Shown piece after piece: positions 44,251 through 53,300 of a DNA stretch of 64,000 bases (position 1 is the stretch's first letter; each line of letters starts with the position of its first letter). The position numbers and the translations under genes are program-made. Under the pieces are notes generated by a model, which was not told where the DNA came from, did not search any database, and saw nothing but the letters and a program-made list of their open reading frames with translations. Source of the DNA: Woeseiaceae bacterium (GTDB taxonomy: Bacteria; Pseudomonadota; Gammaproteobacteria; Steroidobacterales; Woeseiaceae); the NCBI GenBank assembly GCA_030065915.1, contig JASJCQ010000004.1, forward strand, positions 331,401-395,400, given 5' to 3'.

Positions 44251-44685
44251 TCAGTCGTCAGCAGACAGGAATCGCTCTGCAATCAGGACCGCTGCCGCTG
44301 CGTCGATGTCGGCTTTGGCGATTCGCCGGCGATGGCCGGCCGCCCTGGACCGATTCAGAATCTCGGTCGCCTCGACGGAGGAATAGCGCTCATCGGTGGT
44401 CGTTACCGGCAACTCGTATCGTTTGAGCCAATCGGCGAAGGCAAGGGCCGCCTCGGTCATGTCGCTGGGATTGCCGTCCGCGTGCAATGGCAGGCCGACG
44501 ATCAACTGGTCCGGAGACCATTCCCGAATCAGGCGGTCAATGGCCGCCTCGTCGGCGCCGGCATCGCTGTTCCTGATTGTGCCGGCCGGGCTGGCCGAGC
44601 CGGTGATGTCCTGGCCCACGGCGGCGCCTATGCGTCGCAGCCCGTAATCGAAAGCAAGGATGGTTCTTGGATTTGAGTCAGGCAC
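44251..44685 (-). CDS. ruvX: Holliday junction resolvase-like protein YqgF/RuvX
   Basis: 144 residues from the GTG at 44685 (MPDSNPRTILAFDYG). The RNase H-like fold is marked by LAFDYGLRRIGAAVG, LIVGLPLHADG, TTDERYSSVEATEIL and a late IDAAAAVLIAERFL. The family acts in 16S rRNA 5'-end maturation and was earlier proposed as a Holliday junction nuclease. It overlaps the stop of yqgE by 8 bases; the longer frame upstream lies within yqgE and is not used. Confidence 0.92.
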   Translation of the reverse strand: MPDSNPRTILAFDYGLRRIGAAVGQDITGSASPAGTIRNSDAGADEAAIDRLIREWSPDQLIVGLPLHADGNPSDMTEAALAFADWLKRYELPVTTTDERYSSVEATEILNRSRAAGHRRRIAKADIDAAAAVLIAERFLSADD

Positions 44686-45241
44686 GGCCTGCGTCTGGTG
44701 CGATGCGGCTGATATCAATGCCGAGACTCTCGGCGGCAGCCGTCCAGCGCTGGGCAAAAGGCGTCTCGAAGATGATCTCCAACGACGCGGGAACATTGAG
44801 CCAGGAGTTCTCCATGATCTCCTCCTCGAGCTGCCCGGCCTGCCAGCCGGCATAACCCAGCGCCACGACTGAGCGCTCCGGGCCATTGCCCTCGGCGAGC
44901 GCATCGATCACGTCTCGCGACAGCGTCAGTTGTATATCGTCAGAGACGCGTAGCGTGCTTTCGAAATCCTTGTCTCCGTCGTGCAGGACAAAGCCACGCT
45001 CCGGACCGACCGGGCCGCCCATCAGTACGGGGTTCTTCGCGATGATCGGATTGTCGGTTTCGATGCCGAGCTGGCGGAACAGGCCGCCCATATTCAGCGA
45101 CAAGGGACGATTCAGGATGATGCCCAGCGCCCCGTCTTCATTGTGCTCACAGATCAGGGAAACGGTACTGCTGAAGTTTGGGTCCTGCATGCCGGGCATG
45201 GCAATCAGCAGCTGATTCACAAGTGACGTGCTGTCGTCCAT
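44678..45241 (-). CDS. yqgE: YqgE/AlgH family protein
   Basis: 187 residues from the ATG at 45241 (MDDSTSLVNQLLIAMPGM). The family signatures NQLLIAMPGMQDPNFSSTV, GALGIILNRPL, MGGPVGPERGFVLH and ALGYAGWQAGQLEEEI are intact. The family is widespread but its function is not settled; P. aeruginosa AlgH was once considered an alginate regulator. It precedes ruvX on the minus strand and follows tonB, as in Pseudomonas. Confidence 0.93.
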   Translation of the reverse strand: MDDSTSLVNQLLIAMPGMQDPNFSSTVSLICEHNEDGALGIILNRPLSLNMGGLFRQLGIETDNPIIAKNPVLMGGPVGPERGFVLHDGDKDFESTLRVSDDIQLTLSRDVIDALAEGNGPERSVVALGYAGWQAGQLEEEIMENSWLNVPASLEIIFETPFAQRWTAAAESLGIDISRIAPDAGRA

Positions 45242-45294
45242 ACCCCCAGTATCCGCCTTGCGGAACGCTGAAACAACTCCGGGTTTGAGGGCTG

Positions 45295-46206
45295 CTAGTT
45301 GGCGGAGGCTACCGTTGTCGCCATCTGACCGTCGCCGAACAGCCATTTGTAAGCGAACCGGAGCTCGTCGTACTCGGCGCGGACTTCCGGCGGGAAGGGA
45401 TCGAAGGGTGAGGCGCGCTCGAGAATATCGAGGGCTGCTTCATCGAGTATTCGTGAACCCGAAGACTTCCTGATCACGACTGCCGACAACTCGCCGGAAG
45501 CATCGATACTCACTTCCAGTGTCGGGCTGCCGCTCAAGCCCGCCGCGACGTCGGGGAAGTACTGTTCGCCGACACGTTCGATCCGGCGTTTCCAGCTGTC
45601 GAGATACGCCGCAATGTTCGACTCGCGAGTGTCGGCGCTGATAATCAGCTGCCGCTTGTCATCGTGAATTTTCAGCGTCGCGTCCGGTTCCTGCGGCAGC
45701 GGCAGCGTGATGTCCTGGCCGGACTCCAGCATCTGGGCCGTCAGCTGCTCGGGCTTCGGATCCATGCGGTTGTCGTCTCGGACCCGCTGTGAGCTGGGTG
45801 ACTGGGCGGCAATCAACTCGTCCGCGCGCTGCTCCAGCGTGCGCGTGTCGATGAAATGGTTGCCGTCCTCGTCGCCGAGATTGTCGAGCGGCGATTCGTT
45901 TCTTAGCGGTGCCGAGGCGCGCGTCTGCTCCATCGTATTGCCGCCGCCTTCCTGGCTCGCCTGCGCAAGATACTCGGCGCGATCCGGGCGATCGATGACC
46001 TGGTCAGGATCGGCAACGATGGTGACTTCGAGCGAGATCGCTTCAGCAAAGTGTCTGGGCAGTTCCGGATTGAAGCCAATGCCGATGATCAGCACGCCGT
46101 GAATAAGGGCTGCGAGGAACAACATCGCCGGCAGGCGATCGGGCGTCTGCACGGTCGGCAAGCGCAGCTCGTCCATCGGGTCCGGTATAAACGCTGGTTT
46201 GGCCAT
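45295..46206 (-). CDS. tonB: TonB family energy transducer (TonB3-like)
   Basis: A 303-residue protein with one N-terminal membrane helix (AMLFLAALIHGVLIIGIGF, about residues 27-45), a long periplasmic spacer rich in Gln, Arg and Glu rather than the usual Pro-Lys repeats, and a C-terminal TonB domain (about residues 210-300, LEVSIDASGELSAVVIRKSSG, LDEAALDILERASPFDPFP). In P. aeruginosa the gene at this place (PA0406) is tonB3, needed for twitching motility; the same gene order here suggests an equivalent role. ExbB and ExbD are not in the window. Confidence 0.88.
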   Translation of the reverse strand: MAKPAFIPDPMDELRLPTVQTPDRLPAMLFLAALIHGVLIIGIGFNPELPRHFAEAISLEVTIVADPDQVIDRPDRAEYLAQASQEGGGNTMEQTRASAPLRNESPLDNLGDEDGNHFIDTRTLEQRADELIAAQSPSSQRVRDDNRMDPKPEQLTAQMLESGQDITLPLPQEPDATLKIHDDKRQLIISADTRESNIAAYLDSWKRRIERVGEQYFPDVAAGLSGSPTLEVSIDASGELSAVVIRKSSGSRILDEAALDILERASPFDPFPPEVRAEYDELRFAYKWLFGDGQMATTVASAN

Positions 46207-46236
46207 TCAGTGTTCGCTCTTACACGCGCGCATGAT

Positions 46237-46309
46237 CCGTTATTTGTCACGCATAAACAAGGGCTTAGGCTCACAAATAAACGGTTTTTCGATTTGCGGC
46301 CGAAAAACC
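46237..46309. promoter_or_regulatory. Two inverted repeats between gshB and tonB
   Basis: A near-perfect pair, CCGTTATTTGT (46237-46247) and ACAAATAAACGG (46273-46284), differs by one extra base. Next to it is a perfect 9-base pair, GGTTTTTCG (46283-46291) and CGAAAAACC (46301-46309). They lie in the 208-base gap between two minus-strand genes, upstream of tonB. They could be a gshB terminator or operator sites for tonB. No Fur-box-like match was seen. Confidence 0.4.
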
Positions 46310-46414
46310 AGTCTACCGGCTCGAAACCCCGGTGGATGAGACCTGTGTCACCGCTTTGAGCTGTCGGTATCCAGCGTGCTCGCCGATTGCGTCGAGACCG
46401 TCGAGATTATGTCG

Positions 46415-47371
46415 TCAGCCAAGCCTGGCTTCGATCGCGTCGAAGAGCAGGCCTGCGATGTTCAGCTCGAAGGCATTGTCGAGTTCTCGCATGCCGGTCG
46501 GGCTGGTGACGTTCACCTCCGTCAGGTAGGCACCGATCACGTCGAGACCCGCGAACACGACGCCGGCCTCACGGAGCTTCGGCCCGACGATCTCGCAGAT
46601 GCGCCGGTCCTGTTCCGACAGGGGCTGGGCCTTGGCCGTAGCCCCCATGACGAGGTTGCCCCGGTTGTCGTCCGCTGAAGGGATTCGCGCGAGGGCGTAC
46701 GGCACCGGCTGGCCATCGACCAGCAAGATGCGCTTGTCGCCTGCCTTGATCTCCGGAATGTAACTCTGCGCCATGGCGAATCGTCGTCCGTTGTCGGTCA
46801 AGGTCTCAAATATCACGTTCGCGTTGTTGTCGCCCTTTTTGATGACAAAAATCGACTTGCCGCCCATACCGTCCAGCGGCTTCACAACCATGCGCTCATG
46901 CTCCTTCAGGAACGCTCGCATATCGTCCATGGACCGCGTCACCAACGTTGTCGGCGTGCACTCGGGGAACCACGCCGTGTAGGCCTTTTCGTTCATGTCG
47001 CGGAGTGCCTGCGGATGATTGACGATCAGTGATCCCGCAAGCTGTGCGCGGTCGAGGATGTACGTCGTGTAGATATATTCCATATCGAACGGCGGGTCTT
47101 TTCGCATCAGGATCACGTCCAGGCTGCCGAGCTCGATGTCGTCGGTCTCACCGAAACTGAACCAGCTCTCGTTGTCGTCACGCACGGACAGACGTGTAGA
47201 TCGTCCACGAGCAGTCCCGGTCTCCAGGCGCAGGTCTTTTTGCTCGAAATAATGGATATCGGCGCCCCGTCTCGACGCCTCCAGCAGCATTGCGAAAGAG
47301 CTGTCTTTCTTCGGTGTGATCGACGCGATCGGATCCATGATGATTCCGACCGAGAAACTGTTCTTGGACAT
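46415..47371 (-). CDS. gshB: Glutathione synthetase
   Basis: A 318-residue ATP-grasp enzyme that joins glycine to gamma-glutamylcysteine. MDPIASITPKKDSSFAMLLE, RKDPPFDMEYIYTTYIL, KPLDGMGGKSIFVIKKGD and FAGLDVIGAYLTEVNVTSPTG are diagnostic. It is divergent from pilG with 214 bases between, and is followed downstream by tonB, matching the Pseudomonas and Xanthomonas order. Confidence 0.96.
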   Translation of the reverse strand: MSKNSFSVGIIMDPIASITPKKDSSFAMLLEASRRGADIHYFEQKDLRLETGTARGRSTRLSVRDDNESWFSFGETDDIELGSLDVILMRKDPPFDMEYIYTTYILDRAQLAGSLIVNHPQALRDMNEKAYTAWFPECTPTTLVTRSMDDMRAFLKEHERMVVKPLDGMGGKSIFVIKKGDNNANVIFETLTDNGRRFAMAQSYIPEIKAGDKRILLVDGQPVPYALARIPSADDNRGNLVMGATAKAQPLSEQDRRICEIVGPKLREAGVVFAGLDVIGAYLTEVNVTSPTGMRELDNAFELNIAGLLFDAIEARLG

Positions 47372-47585
47372 GCGAGAGGCGCTCGGTTTGAAGAGCGGAC
47401 AACTATACCGTGACGCACCGGAATGCGTTTGATTTTCGAAGCTGCCGGAGGCGTCGTAGCGAGCTTTATGTCATTATGGTACAAGTCGCGTGTGAGGGGA
47501 TTCGCTGCCGACAGCTGGCGATTTTTCAAACGCTTGGGATTGACAACACAAGAGTCGCAATGACTCGGACTCGTGAGGTACGCCG

Positions 47586-47981
47586 GTGTCCAGTAATGAG
47601 CTGAATGGCCTGAGAATTCTCGTGGTCGATGACAGTAAAACCATTCGTCGGACAGCGGAAACGCTGTTGACGAAAGAGGGTTGCCAGGTATTCACGGCAA
47701 TCGACGGTTTTGACGCGTTATCCAAGATCGCTGACCACCAGCCGGACCTGATCTTCGTTGACATCATGATGCCCCGACTCGACGGCTACGAGACCTGCTC
47801 GTTGATCAAGCACAACAAGATGTTCAAGCAGACGCCGGTGATCATGTTGTCGAGCAAGGATGGCCTGTTTGACCGGGCGCGCGGGCGCATCGTCGGTTCT
47901 GAGCAGTACCTGACCAAGCCGTTTACGAAAGACGAACTCTTGGGCGCCATCTCCAACCAGATAACCAGCACTGAGATGTAA
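47586..47981 (+). CDS. pilG: Pil-Chp response regulator PilG
   Basis: A 131-residue single-domain CheY-like receiver. The phosphorylation site is D59 in DLIFVDIMMPRLDG; DDSKTIRRTAE holds the acidic pocket and KPFTKDELLGA the conserved lysine. PilG promotes pilus extension and adenylate cyclase activity in P. aeruginosa. The GTG at 47586 has GAGGT 8 bases upstream. It is the first gene of the pilGHIJ-chpA-chpC operon. Confidence 0.95.
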   Translation: MSSNELNGLRILVVDDSKTIRRTAETLLTKEGCQVFTAIDGFDALSKIADHQPDLIFVDIMMPRLDGYETCSLIKHNKMFKQTPVIMLSSKDGLFDRARGRIVGSEQYLTKPFTKDELLGAISNQITSTEM

Positions 47982-47991
47982 AGGTAGACCA

Positions 47992-48357
47992 ATGGCTGTT
48001 GTTCTAATCGTCGACGATTCACCGACCGAGCTGCATTTGTTCCAGAACATGCTCGAGAAGAATGGTTTCGACACGCTCGTGGCCGATAGCGGCGAGGATG
48101 GTATTCGCCAGGCGACCAGTTCGCGGCCTGATCTCATCCTTATGGATGTCGTCATGCCCGGCATGAACGGATTCCAGGCCACGCGCAAGCTTACGCAGGA
48201 CCCGCGAACGTCCACGATCCCGGTGATCATGATCACGACCAAAGACCAGGAAACGGACAAGATCTGGGGCATGCGCCAGGGCGCCGTCGAATACCTGGTC
48301 AAACCGGTCAGCGAGAAGCAGCTCGTGGCCCAGATCAATGCGGTGATGGCTGGCTGA
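47992..48357 (+). CDS. pilH: Pil-Chp response regulator PilH
   Basis: A 121-residue CheY-like receiver with D52 in LILMDVVMPGMNGFQATRK, DDSPTELHLFQNML and KPVSEKQLVAQ. In P. aeruginosa PilH counteracts PilG, acting as phosphate sink or retraction regulator. AAGGTAG precedes the ATG. It starts 11 bases after pilG and ends directly at the pilI ATG. Confidence 0.95.
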   Translation: MAVVLIVDDSPTELHLFQNMLEKNGFDTLVADSGEDGIRQATSSRPDLILMDVVMPGMNGFQATRKLTQDPRTSTIPVIMITTKDQETDKIWGMRQGAVEYLVKPVSEKQLVAQINAVMAG

Positions 48358-48915
48358 ATGAGCGCCGAGCTAGCAAGCCTCGTCGAGACCCCCTTCGAGC
48401 TGCTGAAGGCGATCGAACAGCGCAGCATTGAGGCACAGTCAGGGACGGCGGCAGGCGGGCTGTCCAACGAGTGGGTCGGGATCGGTTTTCGAATCGGCGA
48501 GGACCAGTTCGTTGCCAGCCGTGACCAGGTGAAGGAAGTCCTGATGCTGCCCGACACGATGACGCGCGTGCCCGGTGCGCGACGCTGGCTGCTGGGGATA
48601 GCCAACTTGCGCGGTCACTTGCTACCGCTTGCCGACATCAAGCTGCTCCTGGGCAGCGGACGGACCACCCTGCGACGAAACACTCGCGTGATATCCGTCA
48701 ACCACCGGGAAATCCCGGCCGGCCTCGTCGTGGACGAGGTCATCGGGTTTCGTCGCTTCGGCGACCAGGAATACAAACGGGAGAGAACGGACACGGTTGT
48801 GCGCTGCGACCGGTTTCTGAAAGGAACCTATCAACGCGGCAGCGACCAGTGGCCGGTCTTCGACCTGTTCGACTTTGTAGAAAGCAACCTGTTCCTGCAG
48901 GCCGCTGAGGAATAG
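48358..48915 (+). CDS. pilI: CheW-like adaptor PilI
   Basis: A 185-residue CheW-domain protein linking PilJ to the kinase ChpA. WVGIGFRIGEDQFVASRDQVKEVL, RVPGARRWLLGIANLRGHLLPLADIK and GLVVDEVIGFRRFGDQEY follow the PilI pattern. The ATG abuts the stop of pilH with no gap, indicating coupling. N-terminal residues 1-30 precede the CheW fold. Confidence 0.93.
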   Translation: MSAELASLVETPFELLKAIEQRSIEAQSGTAAGGLSNEWVGIGFRIGEDQFVASRDQVKEVLMLPDTMTRVPGARRWLLGIANLRGHLLPLADIKLLLGSGRTTLRRNTRVISVNHREIPAGLVVDEVIGFRRFGDQEYKRERTDTVVRCDRFLKGTYQRGSDQWPVFDLFDFVESNLFLQAAEE

Positions 48916-48973
48916 CGGTGGAGCCTGATTTATGGCTTTCCATGCCTCCGGGAATAGTTGAGAGCGAAAGAAA

Positions 48974-50320
48974 ATGACAGAGACACAAGAAACTTCCAAG
49001 ATATTCAGGGGCGTCGCGATCACGGCCGCATTGCTGCTCGTCATCGCTATGGCCTTCGTCTACTTGCAGTCCACCGGCGAGCTGGCCGAGGGCTTCCTGG
49101 CAATGCCGTGGGTGCCGATGGCGCTGATCCTTATCGGCATGATCATGCTCGGGGTTCTGTTCCTGCTCAGCCGAAAAATGGCGACCTTCGAAGACGCCGC
49201 GCGACAGCAGGCGGAGCAGAACGAACGAAACCAGCAGGCCATTCTGCGATTGCTCGACGAAATGGGCAGCCTCGCGGACGGCGACCTGACGGTCGAGGCG
49301 ACCGTTACCGAGGACATCACCGGGACGATCGCTGATTCATTCAACTTCGCCATCGAAGAGCTTCGCAAGCTCGTCGCCACCGTTAACGAGACGGCGATCA
49401 TGGTTGAGGCAGCGGCCAAACAGTCAGAGAGCTCCGCTGTGCACATGTCCCGAGCCGCCGAGAATCAGACCAAGGAGATCAACGCGGCGACGGAGTCCAT
49501 CGTATCGATGGCTGGCTCGATCGAGGAAGTGTCCGGCAACGCCGAGCGTTCCTCGGACGTTGCGCGTCATTCGGTCGAGGTCGCGCACAAGGGCGGCGAG
49601 GCCGTGCGACGCACCATCGACGGCATGAACACGATCAGGGAAACGATTCAGGACACGTCAAAACGCATCAAACGCCTTGGCGAGAGTTCGCAGGAAATCG
49701 GCAACATCGTCGAACTGATCAACGACATTGCCGAGCAGACCAACATTCTTGCGCTGAATGCGTCTATCCAGGCGTCGATGGCGGGCGAGGCCGGCCGTGG
49801 CTTCGCCGTGGTAGCCGACGAAGTCCAGCGACTCGCCGAGCGCTCCACGAACGCCACGAAGCAGATCGAGGTCCTCGTCAGCACGATTCAGGCCGATACG
49901 AAGGAAGCGGTTGTGTCGATGGAACGCAGCACGACGGACGTGGTCGGCGGCGCGCTGCTCGCCGAGAATGCCGGTGCGGCGCTCGATGAGATCGAACAGG
50001 TATCGAACCAGATCGCGAGCCTCGTACAGAACATCTCCAGTTCCGCCCGCCAGCAGGCTGGCTCTGCGGCCGACGTGACCCGACGCACGACCCGTCTGCG
50101 CGAGATCAGTGACCAGACCGGTAAGGCAACGAACGCGACGGCCGCGGCCATTGCGAAGCTGTCCGAGTTCGCATCGCAGCTCAGGAAGAGCGTCTCCGGA
50201 TTCACGTTGCCCGAGGGTATGCAGAAATCCGTGCCCGCACCGACAGCGGCGCCGGCGCCAAGGCCGGCACCGGCAGCACCGGCGCCCGCAGCAGAAAAAG
50301 AGCAACAGGCCGCTAGCTGA
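48974..50320 (+). CDS. pilJ: PilJ-type methyl-accepting chemotaxis protein without periplasmic sensor domain
   Basis: A 448-residue chemoreceptor; P. aeruginosa PilJ has about 680. Two membrane helices (residues about 13-31 and 47-65) are separated by only about 15 residues, so the usual large periplasmic ligand region is missing. The rest matches PilJ closely: RNQQAILRLLDEMGSLADGD and TVTEDITGTIADSFNFAIEEL (HAMP-like), RIKRLGESSQEIGNIVELIN, QTNILALNASIQASMAGEAG and GFAVVADEVQRLAERS at the signalling tip. The tail is Ala/Pro-rich. The start (MTETQETSKIF) gives a complete short N-terminus; no frameshift or upstream extension is seen. Confidence 0.93.
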   Translation: MTETQETSKIFRGVAITAALLLVIAMAFVYLQSTGELAEGFLAMPWVPMALILIGMIMLGVLFLLSRKMATFEDAARQQAEQNERNQQAILRLLDEMGSLADGDLTVEATVTEDITGTIADSFNFAIEELRKLVATVNETAIMVEAAAKQSESSAVHMSRAAENQTKEINAATESIVSMAGSIEEVSGNAERSSDVARHSVEVAHKGGEAVRRTIDGMNTIRETIQDTSKRIKRLGESSQEIGNIVELINDIAEQTNILALNASIQASMAGEAGRGFAVVADEVQRLAERSTNATKQIEVLVSTIQADTKEAVVSMERSTTDVVGGALLAENAGAALDEIEQVSNQIASLVQNISSSARQQAGSAADVTRRTTRLREISDQTGKATNATAAAIAKLSEFASQLRKSVSGFTLPEGMQKSVPAPTAAPAPRPAPAAPAPAAEKEQQAAS

Positions 50321-50334
50321 GACCCGGCATCGCT

Positions 50335-53300
50335 ATGAACGACCAGACGATTGTGAGTGAGGACGATCAGGAGACCCCAATGGGTCAGACTGGCAACGCG
50401 CTCGCGATCGTCAGTACCGAGCTCATGGAGACGATACGCACGGCGCACGTGGCGCTGGAAGACTGTGTGGACGGTCACGGCGGCGCCAAGTCGCTGGAAC
50501 GAGCCGCCGATCTTCTTCACCAGGTACGCGGCGCCTTGCAGATTACAGAGACCTACGGTGCCGCGTTGCTCGCCGAGGAAATGGAGCTCGCCTGTCGCTA
50601 CCTCAACAGGCTGGCGCCTGGCAAGGGACGCGAGGACGGCCTGGACGCCGTTACGCGGGCCATGGTGCAGCTACCGTCTTACATCGAGCGACTGCTCAGC
50701 GGGGGCAGGGACATTGCGCTCGTCTTGCTGCCACTACTGAACGACCTGCGTGCGGCACGCGGCGAACCGCTGCTTTCCGAAGGCACATTGCTGTTGCTGA
50801 ACCTGGCGCCGGGCCAGACTTCGCGCACGAGGCCCGAGCACCCGGAAAATGACGATGAACTGATCGCGATGGCGACACGCTTGCGGCCCAAGTACCAGCT
50901 CGCACTGCTGGGCTGGATCAAGGGCGGCAACGACTCGAAGCGTCACCTGGAGACGCTGTCCGCCGTGGCGGGCTCGCTGGAAGCTGCCGCATCGCGCGAC
51001 GACCTGTACCAGCTGTGGTGGGTGACGGGCGGCGTCCTCGAGGCGCTGCAGCAGGGCGGTCTCGAAACGTCCGTCGCGTTGAAGCGGCTGCTGGGCCAGA
51101 CAGATAGACAGATCAAGAAACTCATCGACAAGGGCACGAGCGCCATCGATGAGAGTCCGATTGATGACCTGCTGAACAACCTGCTCTATTACGTCGCTCG
51201 TTCGACGACGGCAGGGCAGCGCATCGGCGAAATTCGAGCCGCATTCAACTTAGCCGAGCTGCTGCCGGGAGACGAACAGGTCGAACACGCTCGCGAGGCG
51301 CTGTCCGCACCGAGCGTCAAGCTGATGGAAACCGTCGCCTCCGCGATCAAGGAGGACCTCGGGCGGGTCAAGGACGTGCTGGATATCTTCGTCCGCACCG
51401 GCATGAACAAGAGTTCCGAGCTGGTCCCGCAGCTTGACCTGTTGAAAAAAATCAGTGACACGCTGGGTGTCCTCGGCCTGGGCGAACTGCGCAGCGATGT
51501 CGACGGCGAGATAGAACGACTGAAGTCCGTGGTCGAACGTGGCGGCGTCGCCAACGACCAGATCATCCTCGACATCGCATCGACACTGCTTCGTGTCGAA
51601 GACCGTCTCGACCAGCAGCTGATCCGCCTGACGGTGCCGTCCGACGCGCCGTCGCCCAAAGTGCCGGAAGGCATGGATGCCGGCGAGGCCGCCGACTACC
51701 AGCAGGTTGCCGAATCGGTCATGCGCGAGTGCATCATCAACCTCGCGCGTATCAAAGAGACCGTCGGCCAGAGCCTTGCAGCGCAGGTGCCATCACACGG
51801 GCTGGACAGCGTTCCGTCGTTGGTTCGCGGCATCAAGGCCGGCCTGTTGATGCTGAACAAGACCCGTGCGATGGACATCATCGAGCGTGTGGGCAACCTG
51901 ATCATGCTGACGCTGACCGAAGGCTCGATGAAGCAGCTCAGCCAACGGGAAACGGATCGTCTTGCCGACGCCATCGTCAGCATCGAGTACTACATGGAGA
52001 CCGTGAAAGTGGGCCGGTCCGAGCCCTGGTACATGCTGGACAATGCCGAAGCCTGCCTCGCGTTCCTTCGCGATGTGGAGGCCCGGCTGAAGGAATCCGA
52101 GCCCGAGCCTGCGCCGGAACCCGCCCCCGAGCCCGAACCCGCGCCGGTGAAGAAGGCAGAGCCGATCCAGTCATTCGCCGTCGTGTCCGACGCCGGCACG
52201 AAGCTCGACCCGGAATTGCTCGAGTTGTTCATCGAGGAAGCCAAGGAAGAGATCGCGTCGATCAGGAAGAACCTCCCGCCGTGGGCCAACGAGCCGGACG
52301 ACATGGAAACCCTGATCACCGTGCGCCGCTCGTTCCATACCCTCAAGGGCAGCGGCCGCATGGTCGGTGCCGAACGCATCGGTGAATATTGCTGGTCTAT
52401 CGAGAATCTCCTGAACCGCTTGATAAACCGCACGCTGGTGCGCACGCCGCCGATGGTCGACTTCATCATGGAGGCCGCCGCTGTCGTTCCGGAGCTGATC
52501 GAACAGCTGGAGATTGGTGTCTCTCCTTCGTCCGACATCTCGCTGTTGATGGCGCGAGCGCATGCGTTTGCCGAGGGTGATCCGAATGCAGCGGTGCTCG
52601 AGATCGAGTCGTCTGAGGAAAGCCGGGAGCCGGAAGCGGCGCTGGAGATGGACCCGGTGCTGCTCGATATCTTCTCCAAGGAGACGGCGGGCCACCTGGC
52701 GGCGATTCGCGATTACGCCCGGGCGTGCGAGGACGAGCGGCCGCCTTACGAAGTGACCGAGAAGCTGCATCGTGCGTGCCATACGCTGCACGGCAGCGCC
52801 AACATGGCCAACGTCGAACGCGGCGTTGCCGTCGCGGGCGCGCTGAATCGCTACGTCCGTCGCCTGTACGACCACAGAACCGGCTTCGATACCGCCGGTT
52901 TTGAATTGCTGCAGGAGGCAGCCGACGCGATCGAGACCATCGTCTCAGACATCAACCAGCCGGATCGGGACCGGTCTGACTACAGCGAGCTTATAAAGGG
53001 CCTCGTCGAGATCTGTGATTCGACCGATACCGACGGCGAGACCGCGGTGCACACCGAAGCGCCGCCGGCCAACGAGGCAGCGCCTATCCCGGTGCCCGAT
53101 GTTGCCGAGCCTGAGCCTGAGCCGGAACCTGAGGATGAGCCGGTCGCCGTAGTCGATTCCGAATACGACGCCGAGATCGCGTCGATATTCGCCGAGGAGT
53201 CGGCAGAGTTGCTGGAGTCCGCCGACCGGGCCTTCGAGGCCTGGCGATCCGACCATACAGCGGCGCAGCCACTGGAGGCGCTCAAACGAGACCTGCATAC

